NCBI GenBank assembly: GCA_947650155.1 | Contig: CANSUS010000005.1 | Coordinates: 1 to 64,000 of the forward strand | DNA: 64,000 bases | Direction of reading: 5' to 3' | Source of the DNA: an uncultured Lachnospiraceae bacterium | GTDB lineage: Bacteria; Bacillota; Clostridia; Lachnospirales; Lachnospiraceae | Part shown: positions 53,260 to 63,611 of the stretch, one piece after another | How positions within the stretch are numbered: the stretch's first letter is position 1 | Layout of the letters: every line of letters starts with the position of its first letter | The notes under the pieces: generated by a model | The model's input: only the letters and a program-made list of their open reading frames with translations | Database searches by the model: none | Told to the model about the DNA's origin: nothing | Position numbers and translations under genes: made by a program

Positions 53260-54642
53260 ATGGAAATATATTACGAAGCAGTTTACTTTTTTAATACGAG
53301 CATAATGGACGCTTTAACGGCATACTGTCTTGTTGAACTGGTAAAGCCTTTTCTGGCAAAACACAGTAAGGTATGGCAGGTTGGAGCAGCTTATTTTATG
53401 ATGATGCAGTTTGTAAGATGGATACCATTGCATATCAGCAATTTTACTGCATACAGCCTGGGTATTTTTGCAGCATTTTTCATGATGTATTATTTGGACA
53501 GAAAAAACACGGCACAGAAAATTTTTCTTTGTGTAACCTTTTTTTCTCTGAGAGGATTTTCTTTTGCGATGGAAAACTGTATAGACAAAGAGTATACCAG
53601 ACTGACTGCAATGCTTCCCGCGTATTTTGAAAGTAAGTGGCAGCAGTTTGGTCTTTTCATGATAGATTGTCTGCAGGATATTGTACTTAGCTTTGTGTTT
53701 CTTATGTTTGTAGTTTCCCGTGTGAAAAAAAACTATATTTATAAACAGTTTATTATGACAAAAAAGGAAATGTTCATGTTGATGATTCCTTCTTTATCGG
53801 CAATGTTAGGATACGTCATATTGAAATATTATGATAATCTTTACACGGCGGCAACGGGAGAGAGCCTGTATTATGTACATGGATTCTATAATTTGATCTG
53901 CTTTTTCTATTATGGCATTTCCCTTGCCGCGATCTTGGTATTTATCAGTCTGCATCAGGATCTGAAACGCAGACAGATCGAAGAAGGGCAGTATGCGGTT
54001 CTGGCCTCGCAGGCTGCAAATATGGAAAATCATATTGCAGAAGTGGAAAAGCTGTACCGTGATATCAGGAGTTTAAAGCATGATATGGAAAATCATGTGA
54101 TGGTATTGGAGGGATTGTATCAAAAGAATGAAATAAGGGAAGCAAAGGAATATGCAAAAAATCTGCGGGAACAGCTGCGGGACAGCACATTTACCGTGAA
54201 AAGCGGAAATCCTGTTACGGATGTGATTTTAACGGAAAAGGGCAAAAAGATGGAAGAAGCGGGCATCTCGTTTCAATGCGATTTTCACTATCCGGAAGGG
54301 ACAAAAGTGGATGCATTTGATATCAGCGTTATTTTAAATAATGCGCTGGCTAATGCGATAGAGGCAGTGGAAGAGACCGCGAAATGCAGGGACATAAAAG
54401 AATTGTGTATTACGCTTGCTTCTTACAGAAAAAAGAACGTTTATATGATAGAGATCAGAAACAGTTTTTATGGCGAACTTGTAAGAGACGAGGATCAGCT
54501 CCCCGTAACGACAAAAAAAGGAGAGGGACACGGATTCGGATTGGCAAATATAAAAAAGGTGGCGCAGAAATACTGCGGGGATGTGGAGATCGAATGCGGT
54601 AACGGCGAATGTGTGGTAAACGTAATGCTGCTTGTGTGCTGA
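53260..54642 (+). CDS. AgrC-like GHKL sensor histidine kinase
   Basis: The 460-residue protein has about six transmembrane segments in residues 1-230, then a dimerisation helix and an ATP-binding domain. The phospho-acceptor His is in SLKHDMENHVMV near residue 272, the N box is ALANAIEAVE near 364, and the G boxes are KKGEGHGFGLANIKKVA near 418. This HisKA-less GHKL layout is that of AgrC/ComD peptide sensors and LytS-like kinases. It pairs with the LytTR regulator upstream. No AgrB protease or AgrD precursor lies within the window, so the signal is unknown. Confidence 0.88.
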   Translation: MEIYYEAVYFFNTSIMDALTAYCLVELVKPFLAKHSKVWQVGAAYFMMMQFVRWIPLHISNFTAYSLGIFAAFFMMYYLDRKNTAQKIFLCVTFFSLRGFSFAMENCIDKEYTRLTAMLPAYFESKWQQFGLFMIDCLQDIVLSFVFLMFVVSRVKKNYIYKQFIMTKKEMFMLMIPSLSAMLGYVILKYYDNLYTAATGESLYYVHGFYNLICFFYYGISLAAILVFISLHQDLKRRQIEEGQYAVLASQAANMENHIAEVEKLYRDIRSLKHDMENHVMVLEGLYQKNEIREAKEYAKNLREQLRDSTFTVKSGNPVTDVILTEKGKKMEEAGISFQCDFHYPEGTKVDAFDISVILNNALANAIEAVEETAKCRDIKELCITLASYRKKNVYMIEIRNSFYGELVRDEDQLPVTTKKGEGHGFGLANIKKVAQKYCGDVEIECGNGECVVNVMLLVC

Positions 54643-54775
54643 AAAAGGGTTTCACAACGAAAATAAGTCGGTTGGTACCATTCATATAAAACGGAAAAAA
54701 GAGAGTTCCGATATAAAATATAAGAGGGGTATCTCGGATCATATCAGAGGCTGGGAGTGTTGGGAAAATGAAAAT

Positions 54776-54800
54776 GCCGCCTGCGCGGCGGAAGGAGAGG
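54776..54800 (+). promoter_or_regulatory. Hairpin immediately upstream of SD (FlxA-like gene)
   Basis: GCCGC (54776-54780) pairs with GCGGC (54785-54789), loop CTGC. GGAAGGAGAGG then leads, after 5 nt, to ATG 54806. The stem matches the loosely similar hairpins at 20473 and 47984. Confidence 0.45.
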
Positions 54801-54805
54801 ATCAC

Positions 54806-55630
54806 ATGAAAATAGGCGGAATGAACAGCGTCAGCGCACCTGTAATGGGAGCAGGACAGCAAACGGACGCTTTGTCACGATCATTGCAAAAGCAGATTGA
54901 AGATGTGAAAAAACAGCTGCAGGAGATTTCATCTGACAAGAATATGAGCGATGAAGAAAAGATGAAAAAACGTCAGGAACTGCAAAAAAAGATGACGGAT
55001 TTAAATCAGCAGTTGAAACAGCATCAGATGGAACAAAAAAGAGAAGCAAGAGAAAAGACAAAGAAAGAAAAAGAGTCTTCTATGGAAGACATGCTTGGAG
55101 GAAGAAGTTCACAGGGCGCAAAAGGCGGGACGAAGAGCGCTGTACTTTCTACGGGAAGCATGCAGTCCATAATCTCGGCGGATTGTTCCATGAAGCAGGC
55201 AAAAGTTCAGGGCAGAGCAGCCGCGGAAATGAAGGGCAGGGAAAACGTGCTGGAAGTTGAGATTAAGTTAGACGGTGCGCGTGCCGGTTCCAGTAAGGGA
55301 GTCGACGCCAAAAAGGAGCAGCTGGCGGAGACAAGAGAGCGGCGGATGGGCGTGGAAAGCGCACAGATGCAGACTTTGGTAAAAGCAAATAATGAAGCCG
55401 GGAAAGCGGCGGAAGATATGGAGAACACGGAGCAGACAAAAGACGGTCAAAAGAAGGCCCCAAAAGCGGAAACGAAACAGACAAAAACAGGAGAAAAAAC
55501 GAAAGACGGCTCGGTGGGGAAAGAGGAAACAAAATCGCTGCAGAATGAAGAGGAAGCAGGGATGGCGCTTTCAGAGAGACAGGAAGAGGAATCGGAAAGA
55601 AGATATACTCATATGGATGTACGGTTATAA
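54806..55630 (+). CDS. FlxA-like coiled-coil protein
   Basis: The 274-residue protein begins MKIGGMNSVSAPVMGAGQQ and has a long coiled coil at about 25-95 (IEDVKKQLQEISSDKNMSDE, then RQELQKKMTDLNQQLKQHQ), like FlxA-family proteins. A glycine- and serine-rich region follows, then a charged, repetitive C-terminal part rich in Lys, Glu and Thr. There is no signal peptide and no membrane segment. ATG 54806 is set by AAGGAGAGG 5 nt upstream; the open frame runs to 54632. Function is unknown. It lies 163 bp after the sensor kinase. Confidence 0.7.
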   Translation: MKIGGMNSVSAPVMGAGQQTDALSRSLQKQIEDVKKQLQEISSDKNMSDEEKMKKRQELQKKMTDLNQQLKQHQMEQKREAREKTKKEKESSMEDMLGGRSSQGAKGGTKSAVLSTGSMQSIISADCSMKQAKVQGRAAAEMKGRENVLEVEIKLDGARAGSSKGVDAKKEQLAETRERRMGVESAQMQTLVKANNEAGKAAEDMENTEQTKDGQKKAPKAETKQTKTGEKTKDGSVGKEETKSLQNEEEAGMALSERQEEESERRYTHMDVRL

Positions 55631-55641
55631 ACAGCAGATTT

Positions 55642-56585
55642 ATGATGCAGGCGGAGTTTGGCAATTGGGCCAGGCTCCGCCGTGTTCTTTCCCTGTTTGC
55701 GTTCAGTATACATGCAGATTCTTCCCGGAAAAATACAGCGCCGGGACAGGATGCCGACGGATATATCTGCTTTGTACGAAAGAGGATTTTGAATGGTTTA
55801 TTTCCACGGTCAGACAGGGAGATACAGAAATTAATGTACGCCTGAAGAATGATCTGATCTTACACGATACTTCCAACTGGGAGAATTGGGCTGATACTCC
55901 GCCTGAAAACAAATTCAATCCGATGATTGATTATAATGGACATTTTGACGGCGGCGGATTTGCGCTGGAAGGATATTATTCAAACTTTAAAGGAACGTGG
56001 CAGGCCTTTATTTTTACAAATTTGGAGGAAAATGCAAGAATTACAAACCTGCATATCCGCAATTCCTTTTTTCGTACATCTTTTGAGGACTCCTCCTATG
56101 AGAACGATGACGGCAGGACGGATGTAGTGGCCGCTTTCGTGCTCTGCTTTTCTAATGAAGGCATAATTGAGGGCTGCGATGTTCATGCAAGGGTAATGGG
56201 AGCGTGGAACGCAGGAGGTATCGTCGGAATCAATTACGGACAGATCAGAGATTGTTGTTTTTCAGGCAGCGTGGAAGCCGGACTTGCGAAAGAAACGGAG
56301 GAACCGGAGAATGCGGCTTTCTACCGGGTAAGAGACGGTTTCCTGGCAGAGTATGTTGGAATCGAACCGACAGAGGAGGATTGGAATGTCTTAGAGAGGG
56401 CGCGTTATCTGGCTGCCGAAATCGATAATGCACTGATCACTTCTGAAGTACAGAGCGACTGTGAAGAATTTTGCGGAAAGGAAAACTGGGATTTTCCGCT
56501 GCTTCACAATCCCTTTGCTGCTGCTCTCTGCTACAGTAAAGATGCGGAGTGCAGTTCCTATATGCTCTTTACGGGAGCGCAGTAA
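55642..56585 (+). pseudogene. Frameshifted gene for a secreted repeat-type protein of unknown function
   Basis: Two overlapping frames give one plausible protein. The first, from ATG 55642, reads through LRRVLSLFAFSIHADSSRKN and APGQDADGYI, a short signal-like start, to about 55768. The second continues as CTKEDFEWFISTVRQGDTEI with a long remainder (GHFDGGGFALEGYYSN, AGGIVGINYGQIRDCCFSG) to the stop at 56585. The change of frame lies around 55760-55775 and is -1 or +2. The second part resembles GLUG-type repeat regions by its GGIVGINYGQI motif. A sequencing error or programmed shift cannot be excluded. No clear SD precedes ATG 55642. Confidence 0.5.
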
Positions 56586-56718
56586 GATGCTTTAGTAATC
56601 ACAAAATCTAAAAAAAATATTAAATTGATAATATTGGAAGAAAATGAGAAAACAAGAGATATAAAGAGAAAAAAGAAGTAAATGAAAGAAAAAGTGTGCG
56701 TATAGGATGTGGATGCGT

Positions 56719-56747
56719 TTGCATCCTCACGCATATAAAACTAATAT
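56719..56747 (+). promoter_or_regulatory. Sigma-A promoter of groESL
   Basis: TTGCAT (56719-56724), a 17-bp spacer and TAATAT (56742-56747). The -35 lies in a small palindrome GGATGC-GTTT-GCATCC (56711-56726). The CIRCE operator follows directly. The rest of the 56586-56829 gap is AT-rich and shows no gene. Confidence 0.75.
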
Positions 56748-56758
56748 ATGATTATCGT

Positions 56759-56785
56759 TTAGCACTCGATCAAGATGAGTGCTAA
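56759..56785 (+). promoter_or_regulatory. CIRCE operator (HrcA site)
   Basis: TTAGCACTC (56759-56767), 9-bp spacer GATCAAGAT and GAGTGCTAA (56777-56785), a perfect inverted repeat. HrcA binds CIRCE and represses groESL at normal temperature. hrcA is not in the window. It begins 11 bp after the -10 box, overlapping the expected start of transcription. Confidence 0.98.
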
Positions 56786-56829
56786 CAAATCGCAAAAAAA
56801 GACATTGATATATAAGGAGGCAATTTGTT

Positions 56830-57114
56830 ATGAAATTAGTACCATTAGGCGACAGAGTCGTATTAAAGCAGTTAGTTGCAGAAGAGACTACAAAGTCTGG
56901 AATCGTCCTTCCGGGGCAGAATAAAGAAAAACCCCAGCAGGCGGAAGTAATTGCGGTAGGCCCGGGCGGAGTGATCGACGGCAAAGAAGTAAAGATGGAA
57001 GTGAAAGTTGGAGACAACGTAATTTATTCCAAATATGCAGGTACGGATGTAAAGATTGAAGAAGACGAGTACATCATTGTAAAGCAGAGCGATATTTTAG
57101 CAATTTTAGCGTAA
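56830..57114 (+). CDS. groES: Co-chaperonin GroES
   Basis: The 94-residue protein has MKLVPLGDRVVLKQL, the mobile loop ETTKSGIVLPGQNKEKPQQA and the C-terminal EEDEYIIVKQSDILAIL, all GroES marks. It caps the GroEL cylinder. AAGGAGG lies 8 nt before ATG. It is the first gene of the CIRCE-controlled heat-shock operon. Confidence 0.98.
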   Translation: MKLVPLGDRVVLKQLVAEETTKSGIVLPGQNKEKPQQAEVIAVGPGGVIDGKEVKMEVKVGDNVIYSKYAGTDVKIEEDEYIIVKQSDILAILA

Positions 57115-57150
57115 CAGCACGAAAATAATACTTTAAAAATTTTAATGTAA

Positions 57151-58794
<1,644 letters not shown>

Positions 58795-58819
58795 GTAACG
58801 TAAAAGAACAGTGAAAGGT

Positions 58820-58855
58820 AAAATCGGCAGAGCGTACAGCTTTGCCGATTTTTTA
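58820..58855 (+). terminator. Terminator of groESL
   Basis: AAAATCGGCAGAGC (58820-58833) pairs with GCTTTGCCGATTTT (58839-58852), loop GTACA, followed by T. The stem has one G-T pair. Confidence 0.93.
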
Positions 58856-58880
58856 AATACTGCTGAAGGAAAGAGAGTAT

Positions 58881-59555
58881 ATGGCTTATAAGATCTTGAT
58901 GATAGATGATGATACAGAACTTCTTAAAATGCTGAAAAAATATTTTGAAATGAAGAAGTATGAAGTTATTACGGCGGAGAATGGCGCAGAGGGATTACAT
59001 AAAATGAAACTGCAGCCGGATCTCATACTGCTGGACGTCAATATGCCGAAAATTGACGGGATAGAACTGTGCCGAAAGATACGGGACAAGACGGATTGTC
59101 CCATTTTGTTTTTGACGGCGCGGGTAGAAGAGCAGGATATTGTGAACGGGCTTTCCTCGGGCGGCGATGATTATATTTTAAAGCCTTTTAGTCTGAAGGA
59201 ACTTGACGCAAGGATTACAGCGCACTTAAAACGGGAAGTACGCCGTAAAAACAGAACGGAATGTTGTTTTTCAGGCGAGCTGGTTATCGATTATAAGGCA
59301 AAGACCGTGCAGGTTCACGCAGACTATCTGGAACTTACGAAACTGGAATACGAGATTATGGAATTTCTGTCCATGAATCCGGGAATGGTTTTTGATAAAG
59401 AGAGAATATATGAAAAGGTCTGCGGATTCGATGCAGAGGGAGACAGCAGGGTAATTACGGAACTGATCCGAAGAATCAGAAAAAAGCTGCAGCAGTATAC
59501 AGAAACGGAATATATTGAGACCGTATGGGGGATGGGATACCGATGGATAAAATAA
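58881..59555 (+). CDS. OmpR/PhoB-family response regulator
   Basis: The 224-residue protein has a receiver domain (ILMIDDDTELLKML, phospho-acceptor in LILLDVNMPKIDG near residue 52, and ILKPFSLKELD with the switch lysine) and a winged-helix DNA-binding domain (ELTKLEYEIMEFLSMNPGMV, GDSRVITELIRRIRKKLQQ). The stop overlaps the sensor kinase start by 13 bp. It probably regulates the ABC exporter genes that follow at 60797. AAGGAAAGAG is the SD. Confidence 0.93.
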   Translation: MAYKILMIDDDTELLKMLKKYFEMKKYEVITAENGAEGLHKMKLQPDLILLDVNMPKIDGIELCRKIRDKTDCPILFLTARVEEQDIVNGLSSGGDDYILKPFSLKELDARITAHLKREVRRKNRTECCFSGELVIDYKAKTVQVHADYLELTKLEYEIMEFLSMNPGMVFDKERIYEKVCGFDAEGDSRVITELIRRIRKKLQQYTETEYIETVWGMGYRWIK

Positions 59556-60724
59556 GAAATCTTTCCGTGAGAAAAACAATTATATTATATATGGCGGCAG
59601 CCTTATTCGTCAGTTTTTTACTCTCGGCAGTCATTGCCGGAATTGCGCAGCGCGCACAGATGCATGTCTGGTGGAATTATGTGGACCAGGAGGCATATTT
59701 TAAAGCAGTGCAAAGGGAAGGACCCTATTATGTCACAGATATTGCAAGACCGGCCGAACAGGAAATGACACGGTCGGATTTATTTGTTTCAGAGCTTTGT
59801 GATTTTTTACAGACGTATACTGTATTGATATTGTCTATGATCGGAAGCTGTGCCGCGGTTTTTCTTTTTTTTCGGAACAAGCTGAAAAAACCGATTGAGG
59901 AATTGGGACGGGCCGCGAAAAAAATTGCCGAAAATCAGCTGGATTTTACCATTTCCTATGAAAATAAGGATGAAATGGGCGTACTTTGCAGGGAGTTTGA
60001 GCGAATGCGGGGAGAACTTGCCAGAAATAATCAGATACTATGGAAAACGATTGAGGAGGAAAAAATGCTGCGGGCGGCAATTGCCCACGATATACGATCG
60101 CCTTTGTCTGTTCTGAAAGGATATCAGGAAATGCTGACGGAGTATCTGCCAAATGCAGATATCGATATGGAACAGGCAATGGAAATGTTGTCGGAAAGCA
60201 GGCGTCAGATTGATCGTATGGATGCTTTTGTAGAAACCATGCGGAAACTGAACAGTTTGGAGAGCAGAGAGCCGGTTCTTTCAGAGATCTCCGCCAAAGA
60301 ATTGGAGGCGGAAATCCGGGCTGAACTCGCCGTTTTGGAAAAAGAGTATGGGAAACAATCTATTTTGCAGGCGCCGGCATCAAAGGAAAGCTTTTTCGGA
60401 GATAAGGAAATGATCCTGGAGGTAACGGAAAATCTGTTGTCAAATGCCTTTCGTTATAGTCAGCGTCAAATCGTAGTTATGATACGGACAGGGTATTCAG
60501 AATTAAGCGTCTGCGTCAGGGATGACGGCGGCGGTTTCGAGGAAGACGCAGAAAAAATTACGGAAGCGTTTCATGGGCGAAATGTGAAAGACAGTCTGAA
60601 ACACGCAGGAATCGGAATGTATATCAGCAGGCTGTATTGTGAAAAGCATGGGGGAAATTTAGTTCTTAAAAACGAGGAACAGGGAGGGGCTGTCGTGACA
60701 GCAACATTCCGCCGGATTGGATAA
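59543..60724 (+). CDS. Sensor histidine kinase (HisKA/HATPase)
   Basis: The 393-residue protein has two transmembrane segments (IILYMAAALFVSFLLSAVIA and VLILSMIGSCAAVFLFF) around a roughly 65-residue outer loop, then HAMP (KPIEELGRAAKKIAENQLDF), HisKA (AAIAHDIRSPLSVLKGYQE, His near residue 188) and HATPase_c (NLLSNAFRYSQRQ, VRDDGGGFEE, HAGIGMYISRLYCEKHGG). ATG 59543 overlaps the regulator stop. The short outer loop and the ABC genes downstream fit the type of kinase that senses antimicrobial peptides or cell-envelope stress, but the signal is not known. Confidence 0.92.
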   Translation: MDKIRNLSVRKTIILYMAAALFVSFLLSAVIAGIAQRAQMHVWWNYVDQEAYFKAVQREGPYYVTDIARPAEQEMTRSDLFVSELCDFLQTYTVLILSMIGSCAAVFLFFRNKLKKPIEELGRAAKKIAENQLDFTISYENKDEMGVLCREFERMRGELARNNQILWKTIEEEKMLRAAIAHDIRSPLSVLKGYQEMLTEYLPNADIDMEQAMEMLSESRRQIDRMDAFVETMRKLNSLESREPVLSEISAKELEAEIRAELAVLEKEYGKQSILQAPASKESFFGDKEMILEVTENLLSNAFRYSQRQIVVMIRTGYSELSVCVRDDGGGFEEDAEKITEAFHGRNVKDSLKHAGIGMYISRLYCEKHGGNLVLKNEEQGGAVVTATFRRIG

Positions 60725-60748
60725 AAAATTTTTCATTGTCTTTTTGTT

Positions 60749-60775
60749 GTGATTTCTTTTTTATAATGAAATCAC
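60749..60775 (+). promoter_or_regulatory. Palindrome over the -10 box upstream of the ABC genes
   Basis: GTGATTTC (60749-60756) and GAAATCAC (60768-60775) are a perfect 8-bp inverted repeat around TTTTTTATAAT, with TATAAT at 60762-60767. The -35 is not clear. It looks like an operator placed over a promoter, or a regulator-dependent promoter. Confidence 0.5.
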
Positions 60776-60796
60776 TAAGAAAAAGGAGGCAGAATG

Positions 60797-61861
60797 ATGT
60801 GGTCGATTTTGAAAAGAGAGGTAAAAAATGATATGAAAAACCCTCTGCTCTGGCTTGGCGCCGCAATTGGCGTTTTAATGATATTTCAAAATACAGGTCC
60901 TTATTTGAATACCTGTTATCTAAAAGAAGGGGAAATTATTGTGAACGATTATCCGGAGACTGTTCATGAAGGGGACGTTTATGAGGGATATTTGCCAACC
61001 GAAAAAGAGCTGAGACGGGAAATGTGGGAAGAAAAAATACGGGAAGTCCTGATTGACGAAATGGAGATGGACGATGCGCAGGCCCGGTCTGTTATTGATG
61101 AGATGAAGGGAATGGATATTGCGGCAGCCTGCAGGTATCTGGAAAAATATGATTTTATAGATGGACGATATTATTACATCAATACCGCTTACCATAAAGG
61201 AACGAGCGAAGAAATCAATTCTTACCTTGCAGAGAAATTGGGAAACAGGACATTTTCGTTTTATTTTTCAAGAAAATTTGCCGATTTCGCGGGGCTGTTT
61301 ATGGGATTCTTTGCAACGGTTTTATTGTCTGTTCTATTTCTGCAGGATACGAGGAGGAGCACCTATGAGCTTCTTCATACAAAGCCTGTCAGCGCGGGAA
61401 AATATCTGTCAGGTAAAGTGGGCGGCGGCTTTGCGGTCTGTTTGATTGTACTTGCGCTCTTAAATCTGATCTTCTTTTGTCTGTGTGCTGTATCAGCGGG
61501 AAAAAGCGGATTTGAAGTACGTTTGACGGACTTTCTGCTGGCATCCTGTTTTTACATCCTGCCCAATATGTTTATGATTGTAAGCGTCTATAGTCTGATT
61601 TCAATGGTATTTAAGAGTCCGCTGCCCGCAGTGCCGCTTTTGTTTCTTTATATGGTATATTCCAATATGGGAAGCAGGAATGCGGAAGGTCTTTACGGAT
61701 ATTATGGCAGACCGTTAGCGATTATGGTGCGGTTTCCGGGAACCTTTTTTGATACTGCCCCTCCTCCGCTTGTATTGCTGAATCAGAGTTTTCTGATCTT
61801 AGCCGCTGTCTGTATTATTTTCATATCGATGCAGATCTGGAAAAGGAGGCGGGTATATTGA
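60797..61861 (+). CDS. ABC-2-type exporter membrane protein
   Basis: The 354-residue protein has one N-terminal transmembrane segment (NPLLWLGAAIGVLMIF), a charged outer region (residues about 35-155) and a C-terminal set of about five hydrophobic segments (FAGLFMGFFATVLLSVLFL, then KYLSGKVGGGFAVCLIVLALL). This is the layout of ABC-2 exporter permeases. AGGAGG lies 7 nt before ATG 60797 and 4 nt before ATG 60794; I chose the former. It overlaps the next permease gene by 4 bp. The substrate is unknown; the two-component system just upstream suggests envelope stress or peptide export. Confidence 0.78.
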   Translation: MWSILKREVKNDMKNPLLWLGAAIGVLMIFQNTGPYLNTCYLKEGEIIVNDYPETVHEGDVYEGYLPTEKELRREMWEEKIREVLIDEMEMDDAQARSVIDEMKGMDIAAACRYLEKYDFIDGRYYYINTAYHKGTSEEINSYLAEKLGNRTFSFYFSRKFADFAGLFMGFFATVLLSVLFLQDTRRSTYELLHTKPVSAGKYLSGKVGGGFAVCLIVLALLNLIFFCLCAVSAGKSGFEVRLTDFLLASCFYILPNMFMIVSVYSLISMVFKSPLPAVPLLFLYMVYSNMGSRNAEGLYGYYGRPLAIMVRFPGTFFDTAPPPLVLLNQSFLILAAVCIIFISMQIWKRRRVY

Positions 61862-62529
61862 AGCAGGAAATAAAAATCTCCCTTCCGTTTTATAAACAAG
61901 CCTATGCGGTATTTTTTATTGTGATCTTAAGTCTTGTCCGGGGAGTGACCTATTCTGATGAAATAGGAATTGCTTTAGAAGCGCCAATGGCGGTACTTGC
62001 TTTTACATTCTGCGCAGACACCTATACGCAGGAGATTGTCGGCAGGCGGTCGGAAATCTGGCGGCTGTACCCGATGAAAAAGAGAATCCGCTCTGTTAAC
62101 AGAAGGATTGTGATACAGGAAATATTTTTACTGTCCGCTGCAGGCGTCGGATATGGATTGTTTTTTTTGTTTCAAAATCCGGGGACGGCTGATATAGGGC
62201 AAAATGGACTGGAAAAAGAAATCTGCCGGTTTTTCGTATACTTTGCTGCCGTCGCAGTTACAATTGGATTCTGGGGGCTTTTATCCAATGTGCTTTCCTG
62301 CCTGTTTCGGAATATGTGGGTAGGAATCGGAGGCTGTCTGTTCGTGTGGCTGACGACCAATTCCAGCATCGGAGACAGATATTTCGGAGCATGGAATCTG
62401 TTTTCCTATACATTCAGAAAGTTAGAAAACGGCGGCGATTTTAGCTGGCTGTGTGGGAAAATGGTATGTATTTGTATTGGAATAATGACGGTGGCGGCGC
62501 TGCCTGAAATCATGGAGAAAAGAGGCTGA
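61858..62529 (+). CDS. ABC-transporter-associated membrane protein
   Basis: The 223-residue protein has about six hydrophobic segments in residues 12-215. The start is TTG 61858, overlapping the TGA of the previous gene; AAGGAGG lies about 8 nt upstream. No family motif is recognised. It lies between a permease and an ATPase gene, so it is probably the second permease subunit of the same exporter. Confidence 0.7.
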   Translation: MKQEIKISLPFYKQAYAVFFIVILSLVRGVTYSDEIGIALEAPMAVLAFTFCADTYTQEIVGRRSEIWRLYPMKKRIRSVNRRIVIQEIFLLSAAGVGYGLFFLFQNPGTADIGQNGLEKEICRFFVYFAAVAVTIGFWGLLSNVLSCLFRNMWVGIGGCLFVWLTTNSSIGDRYFGAWNLFSYTFRKLENGGDFSWLCGKMVCICIGIMTVAALPEIMEKRG

Positions 62530-62533
62530 TATA

Positions 62534-63409
62534 ATGGGAATGAAAATAGAGGATTTAACAGTAACATTTAAGAATAAAGTAACGGCAGTCGATTATGCCA
62601 GTCTGGAAATTCCAAAGGGAATTTTTGGGCTGTTAGGGGAAAACGGAGCGGGAAAAACAACGCTGATGAGGGTGCTTACAACTGTATTACCGCCAACCGG
62701 CGGAACAGTAACCCTGGATGGAATACTTTACAACAAGGGGAATTATGAAAAAATACAAAGAAAGATAGGATATCTGCCGCAGGAAGTTGATCTGTACCCA
62801 AACCTGACAGTGCAGGAATGTCTGGAATATATGGGGGATTTATCGGGGATCTCCAGACAGGTATGTAAAGAACGTATCCGATATTTCCTTGAAAAGACCA
62901 GTCTGTCGGAGCATCGTAAGAAGAAAATGAAACAATTATCCGGCGGCATGAAGCGGAGAGTCGGACTTGTTCAGGCGCTTTTAAACGAGCCGGAATTTTT
63001 AATCGTGGACGAACCGACAACGGGGTTAGATCCTGAAGAACGTATCCGTATCCGAAATCTGCTGGTTGATTTTTCGGAGGAACGTACTGTTTTGTTCTCC
63101 ACCCATGTGGTGGAAGATCTGGCGGCGACCTGCAATCGGCTTGCAGTTATGAAGAAAGGAAAATTTCTTTATTCCGGGAACATGAAAGACCTGCTGGAAC
63201 AGGCAGAGGGCCGCGTCTGGATTTGTAAAACGGCGGAGGAAACAATGGCGAGAAAGCTGGAAAAAAATTATATTGTTTCATCGAAACAATATGTGGGTAA
63301 CGAACTGCAGATGAAACTCATCAGTGAAACACAGCCTGAAACGGAATGCCGCTCCTGTGAGGCAACGCTTGAAGACGCATATATTTATATGACACACATG
63401 GTACAATAA
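62534..63409 (+). CDS. ABC transporter ATP-binding protein
   Basis: The 291-residue protein has Walker A GLLGENGAGKTTLMRVL near residue 32, Q-loop YLPQEVDLYP, signature LSGGMKRRVGLVQALL near 138, Walker B FLIVDEPTTGLDPEE and the H-loop in STHVVEDL. The C-terminal 80 residues are the variable extension of ABC-2 exporter ATPases. It powers the two membrane proteins upstream. The order permease-permease-ATPase is less usual than ATPase first. GAGG lies 8 nt before ATG 62534. Confidence 0.94.
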   Translation: MGMKIEDLTVTFKNKVTAVDYASLEIPKGIFGLLGENGAGKTTLMRVLTTVLPPTGGTVTLDGILYNKGNYEKIQRKIGYLPQEVDLYPNLTVQECLEYMGDLSGISRQVCKERIRYFLEKTSLSEHRKKKMKQLSGGMKRRVGLVQALLNEPEFLIVDEPTTGLDPEERIRIRNLLVDFSEERTVLFSTHVVEDLAATCNRLAVMKKGKFLYSGNMKDLLEQAEGRVWICKTAEETMARKLEKNYIVSSKQYVGNELQMKLISETQPETECRSCEATLEDAYIYMTHMVQ

Positions 63410-63432
63410 CATTCCTTTTTTTCAGAAATACT

Positions 63433-63461
63433 TTGACTTCCTTTCACAAAGATAATATAAT
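63433..63461 (+). promoter_or_regulatory. Sigma-A promoter of apt
   Basis: TTGACT (63433-63438), 17-bp spacer and TATAAT (63456-63461). The transcript start near 63468 gives a leader of about 144 nt. Confidence 0.8.
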
Positions 63462-63475
63462 TAGGATTAACCATC

Positions 63476-63570
63476 AGGATACTGTTTACATATTTGTAAA
63501 ATTGTATCCTTTTATCAATTCAAGAGGACAAAAAGCAGGCAATGCATTATATTACAAAAAGCAGTGTCCT
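63476..63570 (+). other. Structured leader of apt
   Basis: Hairpin 1: AGGATAC (63476-63482) with GTATCCT (63504-63510), inner TTTACA/TGTAAA, followed by TTT. Hairpin 2: AGGACA (63525-63530) with TGTCCT (63565-63570), enclosing two copies of ACAAAAAGCAG (63528-63538 and 63554-63564). I recognise no known purine riboswitch. Confidence 0.45.
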
Positions 63571-63611
63571 ATTTTGAGAAAGATTTCAAAGCGGGAAAGG
63601 ACAGAAGGAAC

